In this document: positions 41,534 through 50,672 of the stretch, piece after piece
Layout: the number at the start of each line of letters is the position of its first letter
Position numbering within the stretch: position 1 is the first letter of the stretch
Assembly: GCF_018332655.1 (NCBI RefSeq)
Contig: NZ_BOQL01000039.1
Coordinates: 1-58,841 of the forward strand
Direction: 5' to 3'
Origin: Actinoplanes auranticolor
Lineage (GTDB): Bacteria; Actinomycetota; Actinomycetes; Mycobacteriales; Micromonosporaceae
Length of the DNA stretch: 58,841 bases
Program-made: the position numbers and the translations under genes
The notes under the pieces: model-generated
Seen by the model: the letters and a program-made list of their open reading frames with translations, nothing else
Told to the model about the DNA's origin: nothing
The model's database searches: none

Positions 41534-44002
41534 TCAGCGGTCTCGGTCGGCCATCCGGCGCTTCATCGCCGTGCGAGCGAGTTGCTGCATCGGCGGTTCC
41601 TGCCCGGCGGGGGTGTTCGCGGCGGCGCACGCCAGCCGGATCGCGGTCGGTTCCCCGTCTGCCGGGGCGGGCGGGTTGGTGACGAAGGTGAACGCCGGGA
41701 GTTCCCGGTTGCCGACCAGCAGCCGGGCGGTGGCGGTGAAGACGTCGAGATGGGCGAGGTCGTGCTCGTCCACCTCGGGTTTGGTGTGCCGCGACAGCTC
41801 CCGCGCGTCGGCCGGGTCGACGTTGAAGATCACCTTGGAGCGGGCGTTGGCTGATATCGCCGCGGCGACGTCCTTGGGCAGCTGGGCGAGGTCCTGGTGG
41901 GCGAAGGCCATGCCGAGCCGGTAGCCCCGCGCCTCGGCCAGCATGTCGCCCACGCTGCCGGGCAGTGTGAGGTAGTTGTGGACCTCGTCGATGTAGAGGC
42001 AGGCGTCTTTGCGCTGGTCCTCGGCGATGGCGGCTCGGGCGATGGCGGCCTGCCAGACCCGGGCCACGATCAGCGAGCCGAGGATCCGGCTGGTCTCCTC
42101 GCCGAGTTGGCCTTTCGGTAGCCGGCACAGCAGCACTCCGCCGTTGAGGATCTTGCCCATGTCGAACGATGAGTGGGCGTTGCCGATGACGCTCTTGACG
42201 AAGTCGCGTAAGAGGAAGGCCCGCAGCCGAGCGAGGACGGGGGCGATGACCTGGCCACGGAATGCTTCGTTGATGCCGTCGTACCAGAGCCAGAACCCGC
42301 CGAGGCCGTCCGGGTCGTCGAGACCTTGTGTGAATCGGCCACGGAACTGCCGGTCCTGCAGCAGCGACGGCACCAGGCTCAGCGTGGGTTTGGCGTGCCG
42401 CATGAGGGTCAGGCAGGCCACGCGCATGGTGTCGTCCATGCGTGGTCCCCACTGTCCTTGGAAGATCTTGGCGAAGATCCCGACGAGGTTGTCCACCGCC
42501 AGGTGCGGGTCGCCCTGGTCGTCGAGGGGGTTGAAGCAGCCGGGGTTTTCCTGGTCCGGGTCGATGATGACGATCTTGTCGGCGTAGGTGGCGGGGAGCC
42601 GGTCGAGGATGTCGTTGATCAGGTCACCGCGCGGGTCGATGACCACCGTGCCGCGTCCGGCTTTGATGTCGCCGAGGATCAGGTTCAGCAGCAGGGTGGA
42701 CTTGCCGACGCCGGTCTTGCCGACGATGTGCATGTGCTGCCGGGCGTCGGTGACCGTGAGTCCGACGCTGTGGTGCCCGACCTGGGAGCGGCCCAGCACC
42801 TTGACGCCTCGGCCGCCGGCCGGCACCTGCACCGGCGCCGGCACGGCCTTGGCCCGGGCCCGGTCCAAGCCGGGTACGGCCACGTCCTGCGGCAGCGCCG
42901 CGAGAGCGGCGAGCTCCGGCACGGTGGCCAGGAACCCGCGCCGCAACCGGCGTCCGGCCAGGGTGGTGACCGGGTGCGGCATCTTCATCCGGCGCAGCCG
43001 GTTCGGGCCGGTGTACGCGGCGGCGGCCGAGGCGATCGTGTGGCCGAGTCCGGCGAGCCGTTGCCGGATCTGTGTGGCCCGCTCGGGTGTGGATGGCGTC
43101 TTGTCGCCCTGGGCGGCCACGGCGAACCGGATCGCGATCTCGAAGTGCGGCACCCGTACGGCCTTGTCGACCACCGTGCGCGCTTCGGCTCCGGCGACCG
43201 GGTCCCGCTGGGCCGCGCGGCCGGCGGTGGAGTGTGCCGGGGCACGGGGCCGGGACGGGCCGGGAAGCACGACCTCGAGGAGCCACAGCAGCGGTTCGAT
43301 CGCGAGCCGGGCCGCCCCGGCGGCGACCTTGGTTGCCGGGTCCGGCCGCCCGTGCGGATCATTGGTCGTGGTCACTGCGAACCGGCGGGCCGCCCGCACG
43401 CGGCGGGCGGTCGCGGGCCGGGCCAGCACCTGCACGCACGCGTATTCGCGGTGCCGGACCTCAGCTCCGGCAGCAAGCAGCGCGCGCAACGGATCCGCGT
43501 CGTGCTCGACGCGCAGTGGCAGCACGTCGGCGTGCTGAGGCCAGTGCGCCCCGCCCGACTGCTCCCCCACCATGGCCGGGATCGGCGCGTCCGCATCCTC
43601 GACGGTGAGGGTCGCGGCAGGCCAGGCCGCGCGGACGGCGGCTTCGACCGCGCCCGGCGGCACGGTGCCGGGCACCCATACGCGGATGGCCAGAGCGCGG
43701 CCACTCCACGTGTACTCCCACCCGACGTGCGGGTAGCCGTACAGTCTGCGCCGCCACACCGACGAGGTCAGCACCCCGACGAGGGTGGTCCAGAACGCGG
43801 CGGCGGCCTCGGCCGTCACCTCCGGCGGCGCGGCGATCGTCACCCACCGCGCACCACCGACAAACCGGCGGTGCCGCCAGCTCAGGAGCTGGTCGTTGCC
43901 GAACACGACCGCCACCACCGCCGTGGCGGCCACGAGCGCGAGCCACGGCCGGGCGCCCACCCAGTGCGCGATGTCGTTCGGCCAGGTCGGCGCGGTGGTC
44001 AC
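41534..44002 (-). CDS. VirD4/TraG-like type IV coupling ATPase
   Basis: 822 aa from GTG 44002, overlapping the virB4-like stop (GTGA). One N-terminal membrane helix (PWLALVAATAVVAVVFGN) precedes a long N-terminal domain. The P-loop HIVGKTGVGKSTLLLNLILG is near residues 423-440, with GTVVIDPRGDLINDILDRLP and DKIVIIDPDQENPGCFNPLD after it. Walker B is ACLYIDEVHNYLTLPGSV near 666-683, with EARGYRLGMAFAHQDLAQLP and the VDPADARELSRHTKPEV sensor region. This is the HerA/FtsK-like coupling ATPase that delivers DNA to the secretion channel at the membrane. Confidence 0.9.
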   Translation of the reverse strand: MTTAPTWPNDIAHWVGARPWLALVAATAVVAVVFGNDQLLSWRHRRFVGGARWVTIAAPPEVTAEAAAAFWTTLVGVLTSSVWRRRLYGYPHVGWEYTWSGRALAIRVWVPGTVPPGAVEAAVRAAWPAATLTVEDADAPIPAMVGEQSGGAHWPQHADVLPLRVEHDADPLRALLAAGAEVRHREYACVQVLARPATARRVRAARRFAVTTTNDPHGRPDPATKVAAGAARLAIEPLLWLLEVVLPGPSRPRAPAHSTAGRAAQRDPVAGAEARTVVDKAVRVPHFEIAIRFAVAAQGDKTPSTPERATQIRQRLAGLGHTIASAAAAYTGPNRLRRMKMPHPVTTLAGRRLRRGFLATVPELAALAALPQDVAVPGLDRARAKAVPAPVQVPAGGRGVKVLGRSQVGHHSVGLTVTDARQHMHIVGKTGVGKSTLLLNLILGDIKAGRGTVVIDPRGDLINDILDRLPATYADKIVIIDPDQENPGCFNPLDDQGDPHLAVDNLVGIFAKIFQGQWGPRMDDTMRVACLTLMRHAKPTLSLVPSLLQDRQFRGRFTQGLDDPDGLGGFWLWYDGINEAFRGQVIAPVLARLRAFLLRDFVKSVIGNAHSSFDMGKILNGGVLLCRLPKGQLGEETSRILGSLIVARVWQAAIARAAIAEDQRKDACLYIDEVHNYLTLPGSVGDMLAEARGYRLGMAFAHQDLAQLPKDVAAAISANARSKVIFNVDPADARELSRHTKPEVDEHDLAHLDVFTATARLLVGNRELPAFTFVTNPPAPADGEPTAIRLACAAANTPAGQEPPMQQLARTAMKRRMADRDR

Positions 44003-45750
44003 GCGGTCACCTCGCTGATCCCGGTCACGGCGATGCGGTGCTCGGCGGCCGAGCCGACGCTGCGGAACGGGATCCGCGATCGGCCCGCGACCAAAAGTCC
44101 CTCCCCGCGCGAGGCGGCCAGCAGCATCCTCGCTTCTCCCCCGGTCAGGCCGAACGCCTCGGTGACGGCGTCGATCGATTGGGTGGACTGGCGCATCAGC
44201 ACCTGGGTCGCGGCGTTGGACACCACGGCCAGGCCGAGATCGGTCGACAGCACGTCAGCGGCGTCCTGGGTGATGACGCACAGCCCCGCGAGGCGCTTGC
44301 GGGCGGCCTTGGACATCCGGAACAAGAATCGTGCGCCTTCGCCATCACGCATCAACAACCAGGCTTCGTCGACCACGACCAGCTGCCGTCGCCGGCGCGT
44401 GTTGCTGACCGGAGCGTCGACGCGCGACCAGATGGCATCCAGGGCCAGCAGCGTGCCGACCGTCCGCAGCTCGTCGGGCAGGTGCCGCAGCGACCACACC
44501 ACGAGGTGGCCGCCGGGGGTGGCGGTGGTCGTGCCGTCGAAGAGGCTGGCGAAGTTGCCGACCGTCCACGGGGCGAGCCGGGCGGCGAGCTGGACGGCGG
44601 CGGGGTCGTCGTCGCAGCTGAGGGTGGCGGCGAGGTCGCGCAGCAGCGGCGCGGGTCTGCTCCAGGTAGCCGGGTCGGCGTTGATCCCGGCCATGCTGTA
44701 CGTCGCGGTGATTGCCCGGTCCAGGGCCGCTCGTTCGGCCGGCGGCGGGGTCGCGCCGAGCATGACCGCGATCAGCGTGTGCAGGAACAGGCCGCGCCGG
44801 GTGAGCGTGTCGGGCCGGTCGTCGGCAGGCAGATCGAGCGGGTTGACCTGAACGCCGGGCATGCCGAGCTGCAGGACCGTGCCGCCGACGTGTTCCGCGA
44901 GCGGCGTGTACTCGTCTTCCGGGTCGATGACCGACACCGTGGTGCCCTGGTACAGGTTGCGGAGAACTTCCAGCTTGACGAAGTACGACTTGCCGGCGCC
45001 GGAGCGGGCCAAGACCACGCTGTTGTGGTTGTCCTGCGCCCACCGGTTCCACAGCAGCACCCCATTGCTGGTGGTGTTCACGCCGTACAGCACGCCGTCG
45101 GGCGCGGCCACGACCCCGGGGGCCGGTGCGGGCAGGTCCGCTGAGGCGAGCGGGAATGCTGCCGCCAGTGTGGTGGTGTCCAGAACGCGGCGCATCCGCA
45201 ACGGGTCTACCCCGACCGGCAGGGTGGAGATCCAGCCCTGCTGGTGGCGGAACGTGGCCGGTTGCAGGTCCAGCAACACGCTGGCGGCGGCCGACTTCAC
45301 CCCGGCGGTGACCGTGGCCAGTTCGTCCAGGTCGCGGGCGTGGATGGTGACGTAGATGCCGGTCTCGAACAGCTTCGCCGCGCCGCGGGCGACCCGTTCG
45401 GCGAGGTCGGCGGCGTCGGCTGCGGCCGCGTCGGTCGTCGGGTCGCCGAGGCGGCCGGATTCGGCGTCCAGGCGACGCGAGGATTCCAGCCGGGCACGCT
45501 GGCGTTTGAGCATCGGCGCGGCGAGCTGCGGCGCCACCGGGGTTATGTGGACCGCGACGTCGACGCGGCCGGGGTAGGACAGCAGCGGGTCGAGCCAGGC
45601 CGGGCCGACCTCGGCCGGATAGCCACACACGACGAACGTGGCGGCGTAGCCGTCCCCGACCCTCACGTGGGCCGGGGTGATCGACAGGGCGGCTGGTGAG
45701 GGCATGCCGTCGGCCGCCGCAACCTTGTTCTTGGTCTTCAACAGGGTCAC
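43999..45750 (-). CDS. VirB4-like type IV secretion ATPase
   Basis: 583 aa from GTG 45750, overlapping the PrgI-like stop (GTGA); longer frames are not supported. The N-terminal half is VirB4-like (VDVAVHITPVAPQLAAPMLK, GIYVTIHARDLDELATVTAG). Walker A is VVLARSGAGKSYFVKLEVLR near 246-265, DPEDEYTPLAEHVGG follows, and Walker B is RQLVVVDEAWLLMRDGEGAR near 452-471, then SKAARKRLAGLCVITQDAAD and the C-terminal VSNAATQVLMRQSTQ. It powers the channel. All ATPase motifs are intact. Confidence 0.92.
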   Translation of the reverse strand: MTLLKTKNKVAAADGMPSPAALSITPAHVRVGDGYAATFVVCGYPAEVGPAWLDPLLSYPGRVDVAVHITPVAPQLAAPMLKRQRARLESSRRLDAESGRLGDPTTDAAAADAADLAERVARGAAKLFETGIYVTIHARDLDELATVTAGVKSAAASVLLDLQPATFRHQQGWISTLPVGVDPLRMRRVLDTTTLAAAFPLASADLPAPAPGVVAAPDGVLYGVNTTSNGVLLWNRWAQDNHNSVVLARSGAGKSYFVKLEVLRNLYQGTTVSVIDPEDEYTPLAEHVGGTVLQLGMPGVQVNPLDLPADDRPDTLTRRGLFLHTLIAVMLGATPPPAERAALDRAITATYSMAGINADPATWSRPAPLLRDLAATLSCDDDPAAVQLAARLAPWTVGNFASLFDGTTTATPGGHLVVWSLRHLPDELRTVGTLLALDAIWSRVDAPVSNTRRRRQLVVVDEAWLLMRDGEGARFLFRMSKAARKRLAGLCVITQDAADVLSTDLGLAVVSNAATQVLMRQSTQSIDAVTEAFGLTGGEARMLLAASRGEGLLVAGRSRIPFRSVGSAAEHRIAVTGISEVTA

Positions 45751-46637
45751 GAGATGCTCCGCACAGTGATCGGGGCGCCGGGCACCGCGCGGGGACCAGG
45801 CACCGGAGGAGAGAAGGGGTCGACGGCGCCAGCCAAGGCCGCCGCGACGGCCGGCCCGTCCAGCAGCGCGGCTTCGACACCGAGTCCGGACAAGGCCCGC
45901 ACCGCGGCATCGGCCGCGTGCTCGCCGGTGACGACCGCCACGACCTGGCGGCGCAGCGGATCCCGCTCGGCGTCGAGATCGAGCAGGAACGCGGCGTAGT
46001 CGTCGGCGGCAGTCTGCAACGCCGGGTGTGGCAGCCGCGGCGCGACATCCGCGGTCGTCTGCGCGTACACGGTCAAGTCGTGCCGTTGCGCGGCCACGAG
46101 CAGTTGCGCCGGACCGGTCAGCGAGTTGAGGAACCGGCCGAACCCGTCCAGCAGCGCACCTTGCTCGCTGCCGGTGCGCAAGTGGATGTTCGTGGTCCCG
46201 CAGGCGATCAGCACCTTGGCGCTGCCTTCGCTGGTGAGCACCCCGGCCGGGCTGATGCTCGTGACCGGGGAGCGCAGCGGCGCGGGAACGCTCAGCGTGC
46301 CGGCCACGGTCACGACCGAGCTGACCCGTGCCGGGCCGGGGGCGAGGGTACGCGGACTGCGTGCGAACGCAAAGCCGTGCCGCAGCCACACGTCCAGCGG
46401 CTGGCCGTCACGTCGGCCGATCGCGACGACCACGGCCACGGCGAACACGATGATCCCGGCGATACCCCACGCCACCGGCGGGATCAGCGGTCCGTAGGTG
46501 CGGTAGCAGCCGAACCCGATCAGGGCAGTGCCGCCGACGATGGCGAGCTGCCGGAAGGTCAGCCCGAACGCGATACGGTCCGGCTCGTTGACATCGGCCG
46601 GAACCGCAGCGCGGGGAGTGGTGCCCTGCTTGGTCAT
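45747..46637 (-). CDS. PrgI-like T4SS membrane protein
   Basis: 296 aa from ATG 46637, overlapping the virB6-like stop (ATGA). An N-terminal PrgI/VirB3-type pattern (DVNEPDRIAFGLTFRQLAIV, then two hydrophobic helices GGTALIGFGCYRTYGPLIPP and AWGIAGIIVFAVAVVVAIGR, and GQPLDVWLRHGFAF) is followed by a soluble C-terminal domain (TGPAQLLVAAQRHDLTVYAQ). It sits directly before virB4, the usual place for this component. Confidence 0.82.
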   Translation of the reverse strand: MTKQGTTPRAAVPADVNEPDRIAFGLTFRQLAIVGGTALIGFGCYRTYGPLIPPVAWGIAGIIVFAVAVVVAIGRRDGQPLDVWLRHGFAFARSPRTLAPGPARVSSVVTVAGTLSVPAPLRSPVTSISPAGVLTSEGSAKVLIACGTTNIHLRTGSEQGALLDGFGRFLNSLTGPAQLLVAAQRHDLTVYAQTTADVAPRLPHPALQTAADDYAAFLLDLDAERDPLRRQVVAVVTGEHAADAAVRALSGLGVEAALLDGPAVAAALAGAVDPFSPPVPGPRAVPGAPITVRSIS

Positions 46638-47530
46638 CGCCCACCCCGCAGCAGCGGCACGCGGCGAGTGATGCCTTGGATGAACACAGCGCGCACCAGG
46701 ACTCCGCCGATGTTCGGTGATCCTCTGCGGGTCACGAACCGGCTCATCATCGAGGGAATCTTGACGGTGACCCACAGCACGCCGGCGACCAACAGCAGAT
46801 TCAACGTGTCCGAGCCCGGCAGGCCGAGCAAGATCGGCAGGTTCGCATCAGGGCCGATCAGCAGATCGATGCCGGTCGAGAACCCGACAGCTTGCAGCAC
46901 CGGTGTGGCCAGACAGCCCAGCAGGGTGCGCCACCACAGGTCGGCTGCGCCCTGCGTCCACGGGGTGGCGTAGCAGGCCAAGGCCACGGGTGCGACTCCG
47001 GCGAGGATCAGCAACACGCCGATCCGGGTGAGCCAGGTCCCGACGAGCATGAACATCAGCACGACGATCAGCAGGCCGACAATCGCCACCAGCAGCGCGG
47101 AACCTTCGTCGGACAGCGCCGCGGTGATGCGGGCTTTGACGAAGGTGATCGTCTCGGTGGTCGGCGCGGTCGTCCCGGTCATCGACACGGTCAGCGCGTT
47201 GGCGATGCTGATCAGCTCGCCGGTCAGCGGCACCGAGAACCCGGACAGCACGAACCCGACGACCAGTCGAGGAATCAGTTCCTTGATGCCGTAGCGCATC
47301 TGGATCGAGTCACCGATCATGGTGGCGACGCCGACGGCGATGATGGCGAGAATGAAGCAGGCGTTGACGACCAGGGCGCTTTCGCCGGCGATCGACGTGA
47401 CCTGCGGCAGGACGGTGACGTCCGGCGATACGAACAGCGACGAGGCCAGTAGGGCCAGCAGCCCGCTGAGAAGGTCGACGACCTTCTCAGCGAGCCAGCT
47501 GACCAGGCCATCCATGAGCCAGTCCGTCAT
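46634..47530 (-). CDS. VirB6/TrbL-like polytopic T4SS protein
   Basis: 298 aa from ATG 47530. At least five hydrophobic segments: ALLASSLFVSPDV region, LVVNACFILAIIAVGVATMI, LIPRLVVGFVLSGFSVPLTG, LLVAIVGLLIVVLMFMLVGT, TRIGVLLILAGVAPVALACY and LNLLLVAGVLWVTVKIP. The WWRTLLGCLATPVLQAVGFS region is typical of VirB6-like inner-membrane channel proteins. It is coupled to the PrgI-like gene and 5 bp after the pilin-like gene. Confidence 0.83.
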   Translation of the reverse strand: MTDWLMDGLVSWLAEKVVDLLSGLLALLASSLFVSPDVTVLPQVTSIAGESALVVNACFILAIIAVGVATMIGDSIQMRYGIKELIPRLVVGFVLSGFSVPLTGELISIANALTVSMTGTTAPTTETITFVKARITAALSDEGSALLVAIVGLLIVVLMFMLVGTWLTRIGVLLILAGVAPVALACYATPWTQGAADLWWRTLLGCLATPVLQAVGFSTGIDLLIGPDANLPILLGLPGSDTLNLLLVAGVLWVTVKIPSMMSRFVTRRGSPNIGGVLVRAVFIQGITRRVPLLRGGR

Positions 47531-47535
47531 GGTGA

Positions 47536-47835
47536 TCAGCCGCCGAGGATGCCCTGCAGCACCTGCAGGATCGCCGGGGACAGCACCGCGAGGGCGTAGC
47601 CGATCAATGCGGACTTGAAGTTGCCCTTGGCCTGCTCGGCCTGGGCCGGGTCACCTCCGGCGGACATGTAGCGCAAGGCGCCGACGGTCAGGAACAGCGT
47701 CGCGACCAGCGCGATGATGCCCATGATCCAGCCGGTGAGGCCGTCGATGACCTGTGGGATGGTCTTCGGGGCCGCGAGCGGCTGCACGGCAGCCGCGGCG
47801 GCGAAGTCGGACAGAAGGATGAGGCTGGTGTGCAT
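47536..47835 (-). CDS. VirB2-like pilin / TrbC-type small membrane protein
   Basis: 99 aa from ATG 47835 (MHTSLILLSDFAAAAAVQPL). A short N-terminal hydrophobic part is followed by two helices (LTGWIMGIIALVATLFLTVG and SALIGYALAVLSPAILQVLQ) separated by RYMSAGGDPAQAEQAKGNFK. Size, topology and place at the head of the T4SS operon fit a VirB2-like subunit. Confidence 0.78.
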   Translation of the reverse strand: MHTSLILLSDFAAAAAVQPLAAPKTIPQVIDGLTGWIMGIIALVATLFLTVGALRYMSAGGDPAQAEQAKGNFKSALIGYALAVLSPAILQVLQGILGG

Positions 47836-48159
47836 CGCGGCGCTCCACAGGAGTTCTGCGGGGCCGCCGCGGTGGGGACCGGGCGAAGAAACGTGCTGGT
47901 CCGGTTGGGGGCGCTCCTCCCTTGCGTGGGGCAAAGGGTGTGCGGTGTCAGTACGCCGCGCCAGCCGTGCCGGACCATCGGGCCTCGCCCGAAGAGTGGT
48001 CCCCACCGGGCGGGCATGCCGTGGACGACATGCACTGCTCAGATCCGGGCTGTCAGGTCGATCGAACTCGTCGAACTCCTGTCACGCCCTGACGAGATGC
48101 TTCACGACTGCATGCCGCCGGCCGGGCGGCCACGGAACGAGAACGGAGAGCGGAAAGAA
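47836..48159. promoter_or_regulatory. T4SS operon leader with CTGWCAG site 3
   Basis: The gap upstream of the pilin-like gene contains CTGTCAG at 48050-48056 and a six-of-seven match CTGTCAC at 48079-48085. Between them lie two direct TCGAACTC repeats (48062-48069 and 48071-48078). No gene is visible. It must hold the promoter of the leftward T4SS operon. Confidence 0.5.
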
Positions 48160-48190
48160 GGCCGCACCAGGCGGGACGCCCGGTGCGGCC
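48160..48190 (-). terminator. Intrinsic terminator of the 258-aa gene
   Basis: GGCCGCACC (48160-48168) pairs with its complement (48182-48190), with an inner GGCG/CGCC stem. On the minus strand the stem is followed by TTCTTTCC. It lies 24 bp past the stop at 48214. Confidence 0.75.
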
Positions 48191-48213
48191 TTCATGTCGC
48201 GACGGCCAAGCTC

Positions 48214-48990
48214 TCAGGCCGCCGCCTCGTCGGCGTTGACGGTGAACCGGGATGGGCCGGACAGGTCGCCGCGCGTCACCGCGGCCGCCACGACTCGTTC
48301 GGCGCGGCGGCGGCGCATCCGCAGCGCGGAAGCAGTGGTGCCGTGCTCGGCGGCGAGGTGTTCGATCAGCGCGTCGCCGAAGCGGGTGGCGCTGATCAGC
48401 TCGGCGGCGTCGTCGCTGATCAGCCCGGCGGCGGCTGCCCGGCCGAGCAACAGGTCCGGGTGCCCGTAGGGCCAGCGCGGAGTGCGTGACCCGGTGGAGA
48501 AGTCCAGCGGCAGTTCCTCGCCGTCCTGATCCTTGATCACTGAGGCTCCGGCACGCCAGGCCGTCCAGCACATCCGCAGCCATAGCCGCGGACTCTCGAG
48601 ATCCGTGGTGCGCAGGGCCTGCAAAAACCCGGCCAGCACTTCGGAGTCGATGTCATCGGCGAACCGCGGCCGCCCGTGACTGATCTTCGCGGCGAGGTGG
48701 ATCAGGGCGGGCAGCGCGACGCCGATCGCGCCGACCACCCACGCCGGTCCCCATTCACGAGCGTGGCGAGCGAGCTGGCGCCACAGGACGTCGGTGGTGT
48801 GGCTGTCGTACCGCTCGTAGACCAGCAGGGTGCGCAGCCGGTCCAGCGGCATCGTCGTGTTCGGAAGGCCCGGCACGGGCCGGGCGTCGAACACCAACGG
48901 CGCCGGTTCGACGGTCAGCAGCGAAAATGCCTTCTCCGCGCAGGTCAACGCCGTGTCCGACGTTCTCGTACGGATAGTCGTCGCCATCAT
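48214..48990 (-). CDS. Putative element regulator with sigma-like C-terminal helices
   Basis: 258 aa from ATG 48990 (second ATG 48987). The middle contains a hydrophobic helix pair (GPAWVVGAIGVALPALIHLA) and LRTTDLESPRLWLRMCWTAW. The C-terminus has an HTH-like segment (DDAAELISATRFGDALIEHL, AAEHGTTASALRMRRRRAER) resembling sigma region 4 or small DNA-binding proteins. It is transcribed divergently from the methyltransferase pair across a four-copy CTGWCAG array and has its own terminator, the arrangement expected of an autoregulated regulator. The family is not recognised. Confidence 0.7.
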   Translation of the reverse strand: MMATTIRTRTSDTALTCAEKAFSLLTVEPAPLVFDARPVPGLPNTTMPLDRLRTLLVYERYDSHTTDVLWRQLARHAREWGPAWVVGAIGVALPALIHLAAKISHGRPRFADDIDSEVLAGFLQALRTTDLESPRLWLRMCWTAWRAGASVIKDQDGEELPLDFSTGSRTPRWPYGHPDLLLGRAAAAGLISDDAAELISATRFGDALIEHLAAEHGTTASALRMRRRRAERVVAAAVTRGDLSGPSRFTVNADEAAA

Positions 48991-49076
48991 TCAGGTCCCC
49001 TCGGCGGGGAGCGCTTCGCGGGGTGCGAACGCTCCGAGGCCCCGATTGGGACAGCCCGGCCTGACACCAGAAGCAA

Positions 49077-49206
49077 CTGTCAGCCTCCGGCAGGTCGTGA
49101 CCGGTCCGGACAGATCCGCCACCTGTCCGGCCGGCGCTCCACTTCTGTCAGGTCGCCGGGATGACCGGTGCTGACAGGACGGGGCCGAGTTCGATCGGCC
49201 TGACAG
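49077..49206. promoter_or_regulatory. CTGWCAG cluster 4 (four copies) in a divergent promoter region
   Basis: CTGTCAG at 49077-49083 and 49145-49151; CTGACAG at 49171-49177 and 49200-49206; near-match CTGACAC at 49061. The array lies between the leftward 258-aa gene (48990) and the rightward methyltransferase pair (49259). Confidence 0.65.
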
Positions 49207-49258
49207 AAGCGCACTGGGGATCGTCAGTACGCCCGCCGGTCCGGGGGCCACCACACCC

Positions 49259-49834
49259 ATGACGGACAGAAAACACCAGCAGGCGCCGGTCCCCGTCGGG
49301 GACATGGTGTCCGGCGACCCGCCCGTGCCGATCACCGTGTGGCCGGTGCCCGCCCCGAAGACGGGCGAGACCATGTCCAACGCGATGGGCGTGCGTCTGG
49401 TCCATAACCTCACCCACCCGTCCGATCTGATCACCGACCTCACCGCCGGGCCGCAACTGGCCCGCGCGATCATCGCCGCCCACCGCCGCAGCCACCTCCA
49501 AGACGCCCGGCCGCTCAGCTGGGACTGGCACACCGCGACCCTGATCGTCACCGGCTGGCCCCCCAACCAGCCCACAGAACCCGGCGACTTCTTCAACCGC
49601 TGCCACGCAAGCCTCGTACCCGGCGGATGCGTGGCCGTCCTACTCCCCCACGGCGACGTCGTCCTCCCGGTAGACGTCATCACCGCGGCCAAGAAGGCCG
49701 GGCTGGCGTACTTGCAGCACATCGTGGCGGCCGACCGACCGCCCCGCCGGGGCAGCCACACCCAGCTCGACATCCACACCGACGTGCTGATCCTGACCCG
49801 CAGCACGGCGCAGCACGGAGGTCGAGATGGCTGA
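49259..49834 (+). CDS. Methyltransferase-like partner protein
   Basis: 191 aa from ATG 49259. It has a Rossmann-like pattern (DLTAGPQLARAIIAAHRRSH, WDWHTATLIVTGWPPNQPTE, PGGCVAVLLPHGDVVLPVDV, HTDVLILTRST) reminiscent of an N4/N6 DNA methylase fold. However, the SAM motif (DPFxGSGT) and the catalytic PPY are absent: GWPPNQP stands where PPY would be. Its stop overlaps the active methylase downstream by 8 bp, so the two are made together. It may be an accessory or target-recognition partner. Confidence 0.65.
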   Translation: MTDRKHQQAPVPVGDMVSGDPPVPITVWPVPAPKTGETMSNAMGVRLVHNLTHPSDLITDLTAGPQLARAIIAAHRRSHLQDARPLSWDWHTATLIVTGWPPNQPTEPGDFFNRCHASLVPGGCVAVLLPHGDVVLPVDVITAAKKAGLAYLQHIVAADRPPRRGSHTQLDIHTDVLILTRSTAQHGGRDG

Positions 49835-50672
49835 GGACACGATGCCCGTCACCTCGGTATGGCTGACCTGTCAGCAACCCGCTCGTGATCAGCGCCGGGG
49901 CCGCTACGTCCCGCAGACCTCCACCCACCCGGGCAAGATGCTGCCCCACCTGGCCGCCCACGCGATCAGCTCGTTCACTGCACCGGGTGACCTGGTGTTC
50001 GATCCGATGTGCGGCTCCGGCACCACGTTGGTCGAAGCCATGCATCTGGGCCGCGACGCCATCGGGATCGACATCGAGCCCCGCTTCGCGGCACTGGCCG
50101 AACAGAACGTGGCTTTGGCCTCGTCGCAGGGCGCGGCCGGCACCGCGAAGATCGTCACCGGGGACGCCACCAGGCTGCTCGACCTGGTCCCGGCGTCCGC
50201 GGTCGGACAGGTGGGACTCGTGCTCACCTCACCGCCGTACGGGCGCGGGACTCACGGGCTCGTGCAGGCGGACAGCACCGGGGTACGCAAGCGGGACCAC
50301 CTGTACGGGGACCGGGAACGCGGCAACCTCGCCTATGCGGGATGGTCCCGCTTGCTCGACGGCTTCGCGACAATCCTGACCGCCTCGTACGAACTGCTGC
50401 GTCCCGGCGGGACTGTGGTGATCACCTGCCGACCGGTACGCCGCCAACGGGACGACCTCATCGACCTACCTGGCGAACTCCTCGCCGTCGCACAGTCAGC
50501 GGGACTGGCCCCGGTACAGCGGTGCGCCGCGATGCTCGCTGCTGTCCGCGACGGGCAGATCGTGCACCGCGCCTCCATGTTCGGGCTGATGGCCGTGCGT
50601 CGAGCCCGCGCCGAAGGCGTTCCCGTGCACCTGATCGCGCACGAGGATGTCCTGGTCCTACGACGCTGCTAG
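49827..50672 (+). CDS. N4/N6 DNA methyltransferase
   Basis: 281 aa from ATG 49827. SAM motif I DPMCGSGTTLVEAMHLGRDA is near residues 59-78 with GIDIEPRFAALAEQN after it. Catalytic motif IV is TSPPYGRGTHG near 133. A helical stretch (YAGWSRLLDGFATILTASYE) and GGTVVITCRPVRRQRDDLID complete the fold. Motif order (I before IV) fits the beta/gamma-type methylases. No restriction gene lies beside it, so it probably protects or marks the element. A CTGTCAG copy falls inside its coding sequence at 49868. Confidence 0.88.
   Translation: MAEDTMPVTSVWLTCQQPARDQRRGRYVPQTSTHPGKMLPHLAAHAISSFTAPGDLVFDPMCGSGTTLVEAMHLGRDAIGIDIEPRFAALAEQNVALASSQGAAGTAKIVTGDATRLLDLVPASAVGQVGLVLTSPPYGRGTHGLVQADSTGVRKRDHLYGDRERGNLAYAGWSRLLDGFATILTASYELLRPGGTVVITCRPVRRQRDDLIDLPGELLAVAQSAGLAPVQRCAAMLAAVRDGQIVHRASMFGLMAVRRARAEGVPVHLIAHEDVLVLRRC

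Noticed and set aside
42326..44851. Plus-strand frame of 841 codons over the coupling and VirB4 genes
   Set aside because: Walker motifs and couplings are on the minus strand; the plus frame lacks any family text.
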